Positions 16,207-24,022 of a DNA stretch of 64,000 bases are shown here, one piece after another. Source of the stretch: Cupriavidus basilensis (GTDB taxonomy: Bacteria > Pseudomonadota > Gammaproteobacteria > Burkholderiales > Burkholderiaceae); contig NZ_CP062803.1 of the NCBI RefSeq assembly GCF_008801925.2, positions 62,001 through 126,000 of the forward strand, in the 5' to 3' direction. The position numbers and the translations under genes are program-made. The stretch's first letter is position 1. Every line of letters begins with the position of its first letter. The notes under the pieces are model-generated. The model was not told where the DNA came from. It ran no database searches and worked only from the letters and a program-made list of their open reading frames with translations.

Positions 16207-16533
16207 TCAACACGCACAAACGGTAGTGGCGGCATTGTCGAGACAGGCCTCGCCTTGGCAGCAGTTGGCTGTCAGGAAGCCAAGCAGGTCATTCATGTGC
16301 GCAAACGCGGCGCGATAGATCAGATGCCTGCCTTCACGCTCTTGCGTGATCAGGCGGGCATGCATCAATTCCTTCAGGTGGAAGGACAACGTCGCGCCGG
16401 GCACTCCGATCTGCTCGGTCATCGCGCCGGGCGTCAACCCGGATGGCCCGGCCACCACCAGCAGGCGGAACACCTGTAGCCGCAGGCCATGGGCCAGGGC
16501 GGCGAGAGCGCGGATAGCATCGTTTTCTTCCAT
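16207..16533 (-). CDS. arsR: ArsR-family arsenic regulator heading the ars operon
   Basis: A 108-residue winged-helix protein: ALAALAHGLRLQVFRLLV, GATLSFHLKELMHARLI, then the wing QEREGRHLIYRAA. Cysteines lie in TANCCQGEAC and at the C-terminal CAC, the arsenite-binding type. It is first in the minus-strand order arsR, arsI remnant, arsC, aquaporin. An inverted repeat touches its start codon, which suggests autoregulation. It resembles the other ArsR at 14349 along its whole length, so the two are probably paralogs. Confidence 0.9.
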   Translation of the reverse strand: MEENDAIRALAALAHGLRLQVFRLLVVAGPSGLTPGAMTEQIGVPGATLSFHLKELMHARLITQEREGRHLIYRAAFAHMNDLLGFLTANCCQGEACLDNAATTVCAC

Positions 16534-16553
16534 ATTTCCATAATATTGGAAAT
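16534..16553. promoter_or_regulatory. Candidate ArsR operator at the arsR start codon
   Basis: ATTTCCA (16534-16540) and TGGAAAT (16547-16553) form a perfect 7-bp inverted repeat with a 6-bp AT spacer (TAATAT). It abuts the arsR start codon at 16533, so a bound repressor would block the ribosome-binding region or the promoter. Position and AT-rich dyad fit ArsR-family operators. Confidence 0.5.
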
Positions 16554-16706
16554 GTTGGCCAAAAACAAGGGCGATGAATGCGGGAGACGAAGGCGGGCGG
16601 CGTGGGCGCCAGGTCGACGATAGGCGACGCCGGCTGGACGGTGGGCAGTGCCCGCCGGCGCGGCGGTTTGACGCTTGTCATCCAGGGTCGCTAGCATGGG
16701 AGGATT

Positions 16707-16732
16707 ATCGATCTTCGATCGCGAAAATCGAT
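16707..16732. promoter_or_regulatory. 26-bp imperfect palindrome in the chrA leader
   Basis: ATCGAT and TTCG on the left mirror CGAA and ATCGAT on the right around a central ATCG, with single mismatches between the arms. It ends about 30 bp before the preferred chrA start and could be an operator for a chromate-responsive regulator; no ChrB is encoded here. If chrA starts upstream instead, this would be coding sequence. Confidence 0.35.
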
Positions 16733-16761
16733 TGTTTGCCAACCGAAGCGGAGTTGAATGG

Positions 16762-17988
16762 ATGCTAGCCACCGAGAATGAGGTCAAGAGGGATGGGGAT
16801 GCCACTGCCAATGCCTGGGCGGTGTTTCTCGCTTTCCTCCGGCTGGGCCTGACTTCCTTTGGGGGGCCGATTGCTCACCTGGGCTACTTCCGGGCGGAGT
16901 TCGTCACGCGTCGACGCTGGCTGAGCGAGCGCAGCTACGCGGATCTGGTTGCCCTCTGCCAGTTTTTGCCCGGTCCCGCCAGCAGCCAGGTTGGCATGGC
17001 GATAGGCCTGTCGCGCGCCGGCTTCATGGGCGCGGTGGCGGCCTGGGTGGGGTTCACGTTGCCGTCCGCGGTGGCCCTGGTGCTGTTCGCGCTCAGCATT
17101 TCCACGTGGGGCGATGTGATACCGGCCGGGGCGTTGCACGGCCTGAAGGTGGTGGCCGTGGCCGTGGTCGCGCAGGCCGTCTGGGGCATGGCCCGCAGTC
17201 TGTGCACGGATACGACCCGCATCACCATTGCGGCGTTCTCCGCCTGCGTGGCCCTGCTTTGGCCGAATGCGTGGGGACAGGTCGGCGTGATCGCTGCGTC
17301 CGCCGTGGTGGGTCTGGCGATGTTCAAACCAGCCCGCGATGTAACCCACGACCCGCTGCCGATCTCGATCAGCCGGCGTGCCGGGGGCTTGCTGCTGGGC
17401 GTTTTCTTCATCCTGCTGGCGGGCCTGCCGCTGGCCGTGCAAGCCTGGCCCAATCAGACGCTGGCGGTGGCGGGTGCGTTCTATCGTGCGGGATCGCTGG
17501 TCTTTGGCGGGGGGCACGTGGTGCTGCCGCTCTTGCAAGCCGCGGTTGTGCCCAGCGGCTGGGTAACGAATGACACCTTCCTGGCGGGCTACGGCGCAGC
17601 GCAGGCGGTGCCGGGGCCGCTCTTCACGTTTGCGGCGTTTCTTGGCGCATCCATGACGGTTGCGCCGAGCGGGTGGGTCGGTGCGCTGGTGTGCCTGGTG
17701 GCTATCTTTGTCCCGTCGTTTTTATTGGTGGCCGGCACGTTGCCGTTCTGGGAGCAGCTGCGCCGCAACGTGCGCACGCAGGCGGCGCTTGCCGGCGTAA
17801 ACGCGGGTGTGGTCGGGCTGTTGCTGGCCGCGCTCTATCATCCCGTGTGGACCAGCGCCGTGCACGGGCCCGCCGACTTCGGGCTCGCGGTGATCGCGTT
17901 TGTGGCGCTGATGTTCTGGAAGCTTCCGCCGTGGCTGGTTGTCATTTGCAGCGGAGCGGCCGGGTGGCTGCTGAGCGTCGCGCTTTAA
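16762..17988 (+). CDS. chrA: Chromate efflux transporter ChrA
   Basis: A 408-residue long-chain CHR protein with two homologous halves. Landmarks are FLRLGLTSFGGPIAHLGYFR near the start and the matching second-half motif SLVFGGGHVVLPLL, each followed by FLPGPASSQVG and AVPGPLFTFAAF type segments. About ten membrane helices. ChrA exports chromate from the cytoplasm by the membrane potential. I chose ATG 16762, with GCGGAG about 8 nt upstream and typical family length, over earlier starts (TTG 16675, ATG 16696) that would run through a palindrome. It follows divergently from the arsenic operon. No chrB or chrF lies beside it. Confidence 0.9.
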   Translation: MLATENEVKRDGDATANAWAVFLAFLRLGLTSFGGPIAHLGYFRAEFVTRRRWLSERSYADLVALCQFLPGPASSQVGMAIGLSRAGFMGAVAAWVGFTLPSAVALVLFALSISTWGDVIPAGALHGLKVVAVAVVAQAVWGMARSLCTDTTRITIAAFSACVALLWPNAWGQVGVIAASAVVGLAMFKPARDVTHDPLPISISRRAGGLLLGVFFILLAGLPLAVQAWPNQTLAVAGAFYRAGSLVFGGGHVVLPLLQAAVVPSGWVTNDTFLAGYGAAQAVPGPLFTFAAFLGASMTVAPSGWVGALVCLVAIFVPSFLLVAGTLPFWEQLRRNVRTQAALAGVNAGVVGLLLAALYHPVWTSAVHGPADFGLAVIAFVALMFWKLPPWLVVICSGAAGWLLSVAL

Positions 17989-18094
17989 CACGCGCGCCGC
18001 CAACCGGGTTTGCGCCAGGTGCGGTCAAACCGTGGCCGCATTCACCACCCCGTTGTCATGACCAAACCGCATGAACGTCTGATCTATCCGTGAC

Positions 18095-18838
18095 TTACCT
18101 TGCGCCGAAGTGCATCGCCAGCTGCAGCGCAATCGATAGCACGCTCAGGCTCAGCGCGGCCGCGATGGCATAGCGCGTGCGCTTTGTGCTCTGCAGTTGC
18201 TCCGCACGAAGCTTGGCGAGTTGTGTCTGCGCGGCCTGGGCGAGATGGTGTTCCATGCCTTGGAGGAGTGCCTGGTTCGCCGATTCCATCTTGGCTTCGG
18301 CGGCTTCCACGCGTTGCACGCAGCCGATGAGCTTGAGGGCTTGCTCCTGGGACACGCCCTTGGCTTGCAGCAGGCCTTCGTTTGCAGCGTTGATCGCGGT
18401 TTGCTGCTGCGCGAGTTCGTCCTGCTGGGCGCGGATCTGCTTGTTCTGCTCGGCAAGCGCGGTGGCTTGCTGGCGCAGTTGTGATTGCTGCTCTAGCAGC
18501 ACCTGCTGCTGGTCGCTGAGTACCTTGGAGATGGCGGTGTTGACGGCCAGCAGTTCCGCGGAGCGCTGGGTCAGGCTGCCAATCGATTGGCTGAGGTCAA
18601 GGCTGGCATCCTGAATCTTGTCGTCGAGGTCGTTCCACCAGTTGCTGACAAAATTACTGTTGGATTTCTCGCGGCGCAGGCGGGCGAGGCGATTGCCGTC
18701 GCCTTCCGTGGCGTTCTTGGCGTCTGCCATGCGGGCGACCAGTTCCTGGATCTTGCCGGAACTAAAAATATGCTCTGGCAGCTCCACCGAGGAGAATGCG
18801 TGAACGATCTGTAGATCCTGCTTGCCTGCGTAACTCAT
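18095..18838 (-). CDS. Coiled-coil protein with C-terminal membrane anchor
   Basis: A 247-residue protein. Residues about 75-215 are a long Q/A/E-rich coiled coil (SDQQQVLLEQQSQLRQQATA and onward), and residues about 226-243 are a single hydrophobic helix (AIAAALSLSVLSIALQLAMH), so it is tail-anchored with the coil in the cytoplasm. It starts 13 bp after the stop of the HNH-membrane protein and must be cotranscribed with it. The family is not one I can name. A role as partner or activity gate of the nuclease is inferred from linkage only. Confidence 0.7.
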   Translation of the reverse strand: MSYAGKQDLQIVHAFSSVELPEHIFSSGKIQELVARMADAKNATEGDGNRLARLRREKSNSNFVSNWWNDLDDKIQDASLDLSQSIGSLTQRSAELLAVNTAISKVLSDQQQVLLEQQSQLRQQATALAEQNKQIRAQQDELAQQQTAINAANEGLLQAKGVSQEQALKLIGCVQRVEAAEAKMESANQALLQGMEHHLAQAAQTQLAKLRAEQLQSTKRTRYAIAAALSLSVLSIALQLAMHFGAR

Positions 18839-18851
18839 GCTGCTGTCCGTG

Positions 18852-20429
18852 TTAGAGATGGTTCAGGAATGCGTCGATTTGCTGTTGACGGTGTTCGATG
18901 CTGGCAACGCCTTCGTGGCTGCGGCGAACCTGCTCGCGCGTCTGGGCATTGGTGTGTTCCAGGCTGGCGAGGGTGAGCGCGCTCGTCTGTCCTGCCTGGC
19001 CATAGGCCGCGCCGATGTCGGCGTAGCCCTGCATGGCTTGGGCGTACTGTTCGACATTGCGCAGGGACGCGTCACAGAGGGCGCGTAGCTCTTCCGCGAA
19101 CCCGGAGCGGCGTTGTGCGTCGGCCATCAGTTCGTCCAGCAGCTTTTCGTCGCGTGCCTGCCGGTCAAACGCGCTGTCGATCTGATAGGCGAGGTAGGCG
19201 GACAGCAGGCCGCTGACAATGCCCACCAGCACGGGGGACACCACATCGGCAAATGGCTTGAGCAAGGGAATGGTGAGCATGAAGGCTGACACGCTCTCTT
19301 CAAGCAGCACGCCGACCGTGGTGGCGACGACGGTGGCAAGGATCTTCAGCGCGGCCTGCATGGCCTCGCGCGGCGTCATGTGTGCGGGCCGCATGGCGAT
19401 GAGCTTGAACGCGCGGTAGAGGCCGAGCAGTACCTCGCGCAAGGCGGTGACGATGCGTTTGGCCGTGGTGATAAACGAGTTGATCAGGAACGTGAGCAGA
19501 TTGCTCATGAAGCCGCTGACGCCGCCGCCAAGCAGCTGCCCCATGGCATCTGGCAGCTTTGCGGCCACGGTCTGGATGACGCGGCCAAGGCGCTCGCGAA
19601 TCTCCTGGAAGAGCGTTTTACCGGCCTCCACGCCGCGTTTGATCAGGACCTTGAACTCATTGAACAGGCCGTTGACCAGTTCGGTGAGCAGCAGCCCCAG
19701 CGCCTGGCGCACGGCCATGCGCGCGGCCTGGTCCAGGCCGGTGGTCAGGAGCTCGCCGGTTTGCTTTTTGAGCAGGCTGGTGTCGATGGTGGCGTTGATC
19801 TTGTCGGAGGCGGTGCGGTAGGCCTCGTCCATGCGCTTGGGATCCACCTCGTAGTGCTCGGCGTTGGTTTTGTCGTCCTGGCCGGCTTTATTGGCACGGG
19901 CCCATTCCTGGGCATCCTTGTCGCTCTTCGAGCGGTTCAGGCTGGCGTCGGTGCCGACCAGGTTGGCGTCGTCGTTGAGGAGCGTCTTGATCTTGTCGAC
20001 GCTGGCGGCGCCGTCCTTGACTTCGCCAAGCGCAAGGTGTGCGCGGGGATCGGTGGCAACGGCCTTGAGCGGAATGACATGGTCCAGGTCGAAGTCTTCG
20101 CTGAGTGGCTTGCCGGTGTAGCCATCGACGCCGCTTTGCGCCGCGCTGTCGCGCTTGCGCTGCCAATCGGTGGTGCTTGCCGCGTAGCTGGCGCGGTCGA
20201 ACTCGTCGGCGCTTTGCCGGAAGCGCGCGTATCGCGCCTGGTCGTCGTCCGTTGCGGTGGTGCCTTGGGCGAAGTTGTGGGCGGTGGTGACGTTGCCGCC
20301 GGTCTTGTCCTGGAACATCGCCGTAGACAAGCCAAAGGGGCCGATGATCTGGGCAAGCACATGCTGCTGGCAATCGTCGAATAGGGTTTGAAGCCGTTGC
20401 TCGCGCAGCTGCGTAGCGGATTCTCTCAT
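18852..20429 (-). CDS. HNH nuclease domain fused to membrane-associated region
   Basis: A 525-residue protein. Residues about 88-175 form an HNH/His-Me finger domain: GYTGKPL (103-109), D116-H117 (DLDHVIP), N156 (DANLVGT) and N165-R-S-K168. After a charged linker, residues about 215-350 are amphipathic and hydrophobic. Residues about 365-425 hold a strong two-helix membrane hairpin (LATVVATTVGVLL; PVLVGIVSGLLSAYLAYQI), followed by a helical tail. The joining of a DNA-cutting domain to membrane helices is unusual for a restriction enzyme and is more like toxins or abortive-infection effectors. Neighbours are a SUKH protein 48 bp upstream and a coiled-coil tail-anchored protein 13 bp downstream. 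Confidence 0.7.
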   Translation of the reverse strand: MRESATQLREQRLQTLFDDCQQHVLAQIIGPFGLSTAMFQDKTGGNVTTAHNFAQGTTATDDDQARYARFRQSADEFDRASYAASTTDWQRKRDSAAQSGVDGYTGKPLSEDFDLDHVIPLKAVATDPRAHLALGEVKDGAASVDKIKTLLNDDANLVGTDASLNRSKSDKDAQEWARANKAGQDDKTNAEHYEVDPKRMDEAYRTASDKINATIDTSLLKKQTGELLTTGLDQAARMAVRQALGLLLTELVNGLFNEFKVLIKRGVEAGKTLFQEIRERLGRVIQTVAAKLPDAMGQLLGGGVSGFMSNLLTFLINSFITTAKRIVTALREVLLGLYRAFKLIAMRPAHMTPREAMQAALKILATVVATTVGVLLEESVSAFMLTIPLLKPFADVVSPVLVGIVSGLLSAYLAYQIDSAFDRQARDEKLLDELMADAQRRSGFAEELRALCDASLRNVEQYAQAMQGYADIGAAYGQAGQTSALTLASLEHTNAQTREQVRRSHEGVASIEHRQQQIDAFLNHL

Positions 20430-20477
20430 TGCTGGCTCTTGCTCGCTTTTGGTTAGGCTTGGCTGTCGTTCGGTTGT

Positions 20478-20984
20478 TTACTGCTGGCGCGCGATGAGTT
20501 GCGAGAACCATTGGCCGAAGCTGTCCGCAATGCGCTCTCTCCTGGGGGCGTCGTGCCACAGGGCGATGACCTGGCCGTACTGGCCGCCGGTATCCGGGTC
20601 CAGGTCCAGGCAGAGGTGATCGCCGACGCCGTTGTAGGTGAAGGGGATCCATTTGGGCGACCACCACAGTGGCTTCACGCCGGGATCCGGCCTTGCGGTC
20701 ATTTGCGCGAACTCGCCGCTGGCCCAGAGTGCGTGCCAGACCTTCCATTCACGCAGCACGCGTGTGGTGGATAGGAATTCGGTACCGTCGAAGAGCCATT
20801 CGGCGTGTCGATCCTGGCCGTCGTGCACCAGCAGGCATTGCACGTAGTCATCGGGCAGGGACACGCCGAGCTCGCGCTCAAGGTCTGCCACCCGTTCGGC
20901 AGATGCGGGTGGGTTGAGTCCTGCCAGACGGTCCGGGTGGTGTGCTGTCAGCCGGGCTATCAGGCGTTGCCATTGCGTGTTCAT
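20478..20984 (-). CDS. SMI1/KNR4 (SUKH) family protein, possible immunity factor
   Basis: A 168-residue SUKH-superfamily protein: LERELGVSLPDDYVQCLLVHDGQ is the classic N-terminal pattern, and the WIPFTYNGVGDHLCLDLDP segment with a final FGQWFSQL helix completes it. SUKH proteins are best known as immunity proteins against nuclease toxins of polymorphic toxin systems, including HNH types; others are regulatory. It is the first gene of a minus-strand operon whose second gene carries an HNH nuclease, so an antidote role is a natural guess, though not shown by sequence. Confidence 0.8.
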   Translation of the reverse strand: MNTQWQRLIARLTAHHPDRLAGLNPPASAERVADLERELGVSLPDDYVQCLLVHDGQDRHAEWLFDGTEFLSTTRVLREWKVWHALWASGEFAQMTARPDPGVKPLWWSPKWIPFTYNGVGDHLCLDLDPDTGGQYGQVIALWHDAPRRERIADSFGQWFSQLIARQQ

Positions 20985-21210
20985 CTTGGATTCCAGTGAT
21001 GCGCGTTGCCGTGTGATGCGTTCGCCAATTCCAGATCGGCCATTCCTCGGATAACTTTAGGAAAATCCTGGATCTTTTTTCTTGGGCAGCCGGTTGAGGT
21101 TGCATGGCATTCAACCGCATGACAGGGGTGCATATTGGAGGCGATACCGGACAGTGAATTGTCCGGTGCGGCCAGCAGACTTGCGGCTACCGATACACAG
21201 GAGCCTGCAA

Positions 21211-21972
21211 ATGCATCAGAACGACCCCCTCGACATGACCATCGCGACCATCGGCCACGACGTGCTGACCCCGATCAAGCCGCTGCGGGTTGCGATTCAG
21301 CGCTGGGGTTTTTCGGCGGAGGAGGTGCAGGGCGTGATCATGGATTGCCCGACGTTTGCGGGTGCCGTGGAATGGATGCAGGCCGGGCATGCCGGCCCAC
21401 GCGCCGATGTGGTTGTCCACCTGGTTGACGCCGCGCGCCTGACCGGCGCCAACGGGGGCGCGATGTGGAATGCCATGGGGCCGGTGCAGGCGATGAGGAA
21501 GGCGCGCAACACGGGCAGCCTTGAGATCGCGCTTGTGCTCGGTGCTGCCAGCCAGTTGCCGGCCGTGCGCGCGGGCAGCTGGATCCTCGCTGGCTCGCGC
21601 AGCCTGGCGAGCGCGCTGGGCATTCTCTTGCGCTCGACGCTGGATCCGGCCACGCTGTTGGCCGAGGGCAGCGAGCCGCTTAGCTGGCTGCGGGAGCTGG
21701 CATCGCTCGATACCACCTGCTTGCTGCTGCAGCAAACCGACCCCGCGCCCGAGCGCCTGGCCGGCAAGATCGAAGAGGATCTGGTCGCCCTGATCGGCGG
21801 AGGCTACGCGGCGCCCTCCTGGATCTCCATTGCGGGCCCGAGCGCGGCCATTGCCGCGCTGCGCCAGCGCACCGGGGTCATCGCCCGGCGCTTGCGGTAC
21901 TCCGCGCGGCCTTTCGAAAAGGCGAGCGCCGATCTGGTGGTTGCGTTTCCCTGGCCGGATCTGGTGCGTTAA
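21211..21972 (+). CDS. Hypothetical protein, unrecognised
   Basis: A 253-residue soluble protein, no signal peptide, rich in Ala/Leu with alternating hydrophobic strands and helices (ADVVVHLVDAARLTGANGG, IALVLGAASQLPAVRAGSWI). I do not recognise it. ATG 21211 has AGGAG about 8 nt upstream; the frame extending to 21082 reads as spacer. It is divergent from the SUKH gene and ends 8 bp from the convergent WYL regulator, so it is a single-gene unit with about 225 bp of non-coding DNA in front. Confidence 0.6.
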   Translation: MHQNDPLDMTIATIGHDVLTPIKPLRVAIQRWGFSAEEVQGVIMDCPTFAGAVEWMQAGHAGPRADVVVHLVDAARLTGANGGAMWNAMGPVQAMRKARNTGSLEIALVLGAASQLPAVRAGSWILAGSRSLASALGILLRSTLDPATLLAEGSEPLSWLRELASLDTTCLLLQQTDPAPERLAGKIEEDLVALIGGGYAAPSWISIAGPSAAIAALRQRTGVIARRLRYSARPFEKASADLVVAFPWPDLVR

Positions 21973-21980
21973 GGCTTCCG

Positions 21981-23087
21981 TTAGGCGGCCGACCCCAGGG
22001 ACGATGGCTGCGCGGCGGTGTGGTCAACACCATCGCCATCGTTGCAGCCGTCGTCGGCGTACAGGGAAGCCGCTTCCCTGAGGAGCCTGCCGATCTCGCG
22101 CCGCACACTTGCCGGCGCAATGACCTCCACAAACGGCGAGCGCTCCAGCAGCAGGTTGTTCAGCGCGATCGACGGCGCTACGGTGGCGGTCAGGACAAAG
22201 CCGCCCTCTTCCTCGGTGATGCACTGATCGTCGGAGAGCCGCACGGATCGGAACTGGCTCGGGACGGACCCACGCTCGCGCACGCGCAGAACGAGGGGCT
22301 CCGGCGTGCTGGCGAACCACTCCAGCGCCTTCTCCTCCTTGATAAAGGCCTGCAGGTTGAACCCAGGCTCACGCTTGAGCACGAAGCCGCGGTTCTCTAC
22401 CGCAAGCATGCGGTCGAGCCGCATCAACCATGGCGAGCCCTGCTTGCCGCTGGAGCGCCGGTGCTTGACCACCAGGTACCAGAACGAGCCCTTCTCGACG
22501 ATGGCATAGGGCAGCACCTCGTATTCCTTGGGCTGCGTGATCTCCCTGGCCGCTACCTGGTAGCGCACGAACAGCGTCTGGTCCAGGTACAGCGCGGCCC
22601 AGATGGTCTCGAAGATCTGTTCGTCGACTGTTGGCGGGATCAAGGGGTAGCCGGCGTCCAGGCGCGCTGTCTTGCCCATCCACGCCAGCGCGCTCTCTGA
22701 GCGGCTGTCGATGGGGTTCGCACGGAGCACGCGCGCGGCACCTTCAAAGTACCCTTCGAGGTCGCCGATGACGCTGTTGGGAAGGTGGTGCCGTGCAAGC
22801 TGACGCAGCTTGAGCAGCGCCAGCGAAAGATCGATCGATGGCCGCACGGCAGCCGCCGGCCCGTTTGCCAGCAGTTTCCACTGCCTTGCGGAGCCATTGC
22901 CCTCACCCGCGAGGTAGTGTTGTTCTTCCAGCGCGGCGAAGGCACGGCGAACGTCCTTTTCCTGATCCCCCGACATCCCCAGCTTTGCCATGACTGCCTG
23001 CTTGAGTTCGGGAGACTTCCATGCATCGCGGCGCTGCGAAGCCATGATGTCCAGGACAGCGCGTTGCACTTCGGCGGGAGTCGGCAT
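21981..23087 (-). CDS. WYL-domain regulator
   Basis: A 368-residue protein with an N-terminal DNA-binding region (AEVQRAVLDIM to about 70) and a WYL-type central domain (about 160-245: TLFVRYQVAAREITQPKEY, FWYLVVKHRRS), plus a C-terminal WYL-extension. It is the second WYL protein in the first 23 kb. It reads toward the SUKH/HNH operon but is separated from it by the convergent hypothetical gene, so regulation of that operon is possible, not demonstrated. The start ATG 23087 gives a full HTH. Confidence 0.8.
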   Translation of the reverse strand: MPTPAEVQRAVLDIMASQRRDAWKSPELKQAVMAKLGMSGDQEKDVRRAFAALEEQHYLAGEGNGSARQWKLLANGPAAAVRPSIDLSLALLKLRQLARHHLPNSVIGDLEGYFEGAARVLRANPIDSRSESALAWMGKTARLDAGYPLIPPTVDEQIFETIWAALYLDQTLFVRYQVAAREITQPKEYEVLPYAIVEKGSFWYLVVKHRRSSGKQGSPWLMRLDRMLAVENRGFVLKREPGFNLQAFIKEEKALEWFASTPEPLVLRVRERGSVPSQFRSVRLSDDQCITEEEGGFVLTATVAPSIALNNLLLERSPFVEVIAPASVRREIGRLLREAASLYADDGCNDGDGVDHTAAQPSSLGSAA

Positions 23088-23305
23088 TTGGGTAAGGCAT
23101 GAGGTTTGTTGTCGCCGGTATCGTATTCGGACTGGACAAGCGTTGTCCAGTTACAAGCCCGCACGCTGATCGAGCCCCGCCTATGCCAGCTGCGGCATAA
23201 ACCTGTAAACTCGGCGCGGCTTCGATCCCGAAGCCTGCCTGCGGGATGTGCCGGGTTGGGTTGGTTAGAGACGGCGGATGCAAACACGCCGACAAAGGAA
23301 ATGCA

Positions 23306-23629
23306 ATGCCACGATCTACGTCCGACCCGGTCACCACGGGCCGTGCTCTGCTTGGCGTCGGATCGCTGCTGATCTTGATGGCGGGTGTGCTGCTCCTGGT
23401 GCTGCGGATCGCACAGCAGAACTACATGATGGCCCTTGGCGTGGTCTGGGTGGCCAACGGCCTGACCCTGATCCTGCATGCGCTGTACTGGTGGCGCTAT
23501 GGCTTGTCCAGGCGCTGGAAGGTGGCGGTGGTCCTCCAGGGCATGCTGACGATGGCGCCGCTGTTGCTCGGAGAGTACGGGCTGGTCTTGATCTTCTTTA
23601 TGCTGGGCGGGGCGGTCCGTTTCTGGTAG
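23306..23629 (+). CDS. Small integral membrane protein
   Basis: A 107-residue protein with about three to four membrane helices (ALLGVGSLLILMAGVLLLVL; MALGVVWVANGLTLILHALY; LLLGEYGLVLIFFMLGGAV). ATG 23306 is preceded by AAAGGAA. Family not recognised. It is followed 25 bp later by another small gene on the same strand. Confidence 0.6.
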   Translation: MPRSTSDPVTTGRALLGVGSLLILMAGVLLLVLRIAQQNYMMALGVVWVANGLTLILHALYWWRYGLSRRWKVAVVLQGMLTMAPLLLGEYGLVLIFFMLGGAVRFW

Positions 23630-23654
23630 CGCCAGCTTTTAACGAGACATCAGA

Positions 23655-23939
23655 ATGGGTGTTGAATACAAGATCGTTGTTGAGCTGCCGTCAGAAGACA
23701 TTGCCGAGAAAATCCTTGGCCGCGCGGGCGGCGGGGCGGGCAGGAAGGGGGCCTCCGGTTTTGATTTCCGGTCGCCGGGGAATTCGGGCCAGATGCCCGA
23801 TGCCATCGCCAGCGTGGAGCCCTACGGATTCTACTTTTGCAGTTTCTCGGGAATCAATGGCCTGAGCGCCGAAGTGCTTGGCTTCATCGTTGCCGCCGCA
23901 GCCGCATACGGAACGGTGCTTGTGGAGGATCTTGAGTAA
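23655..23939 (+). CDS. Small hypothetical protein
   Basis: A 94-residue soluble protein: a YKIVVELPSEDIAEKIL strand-helix start, a Gly-rich middle, and a hydrophobic helix before the acidic end VLVEDLE. The pattern would suit a small immunity-like or accessory protein, but no family is recognised. It is probably cotranscribed with the membrane protein 25 bp upstream. Confidence 0.5.
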   Translation: MGVEYKIVVELPSEDIAEKILGRAGGGAGRKGASGFDFRSPGNSGQMPDAIASVEPYGFYFCSFSGINGLSAEVLGFIVAAAAAYGTVLVEDLE

Positions 23940-23968
23940 CGCGGCTGCCGGAAGCAATACGCTGGTTT

Positions 23969-24001
23969 GCTCCCCTCTCCCGCCATGCGGGAGAGGGGAG
24001 C
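23969..24001. terminator. Perfect 15-bp inverted repeat between convergent genes
   Basis: GCTCCCCTCTCCCGC (23969-23983) and its exact complement (23987-24001) surround a CAT loop. It lies between convergent genes and can serve both strands as a terminator. The sequence also looks like a dispersed intergenic element of the REP kind that recurs in such genomes; within this window I see it once. Confidence 0.65.
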
Positions 24002-24022
24002 TACGGTAGCGCCGGATTTGCC

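Noticed and set aside
16675..16761. Longer ChrA starting at TTG 16675 or ATG 16696
   Set aside because: The added residues are not ChrA-like and would cover the palindrome; ATG 16762 has a ribosome-binding site and gives the usual length.
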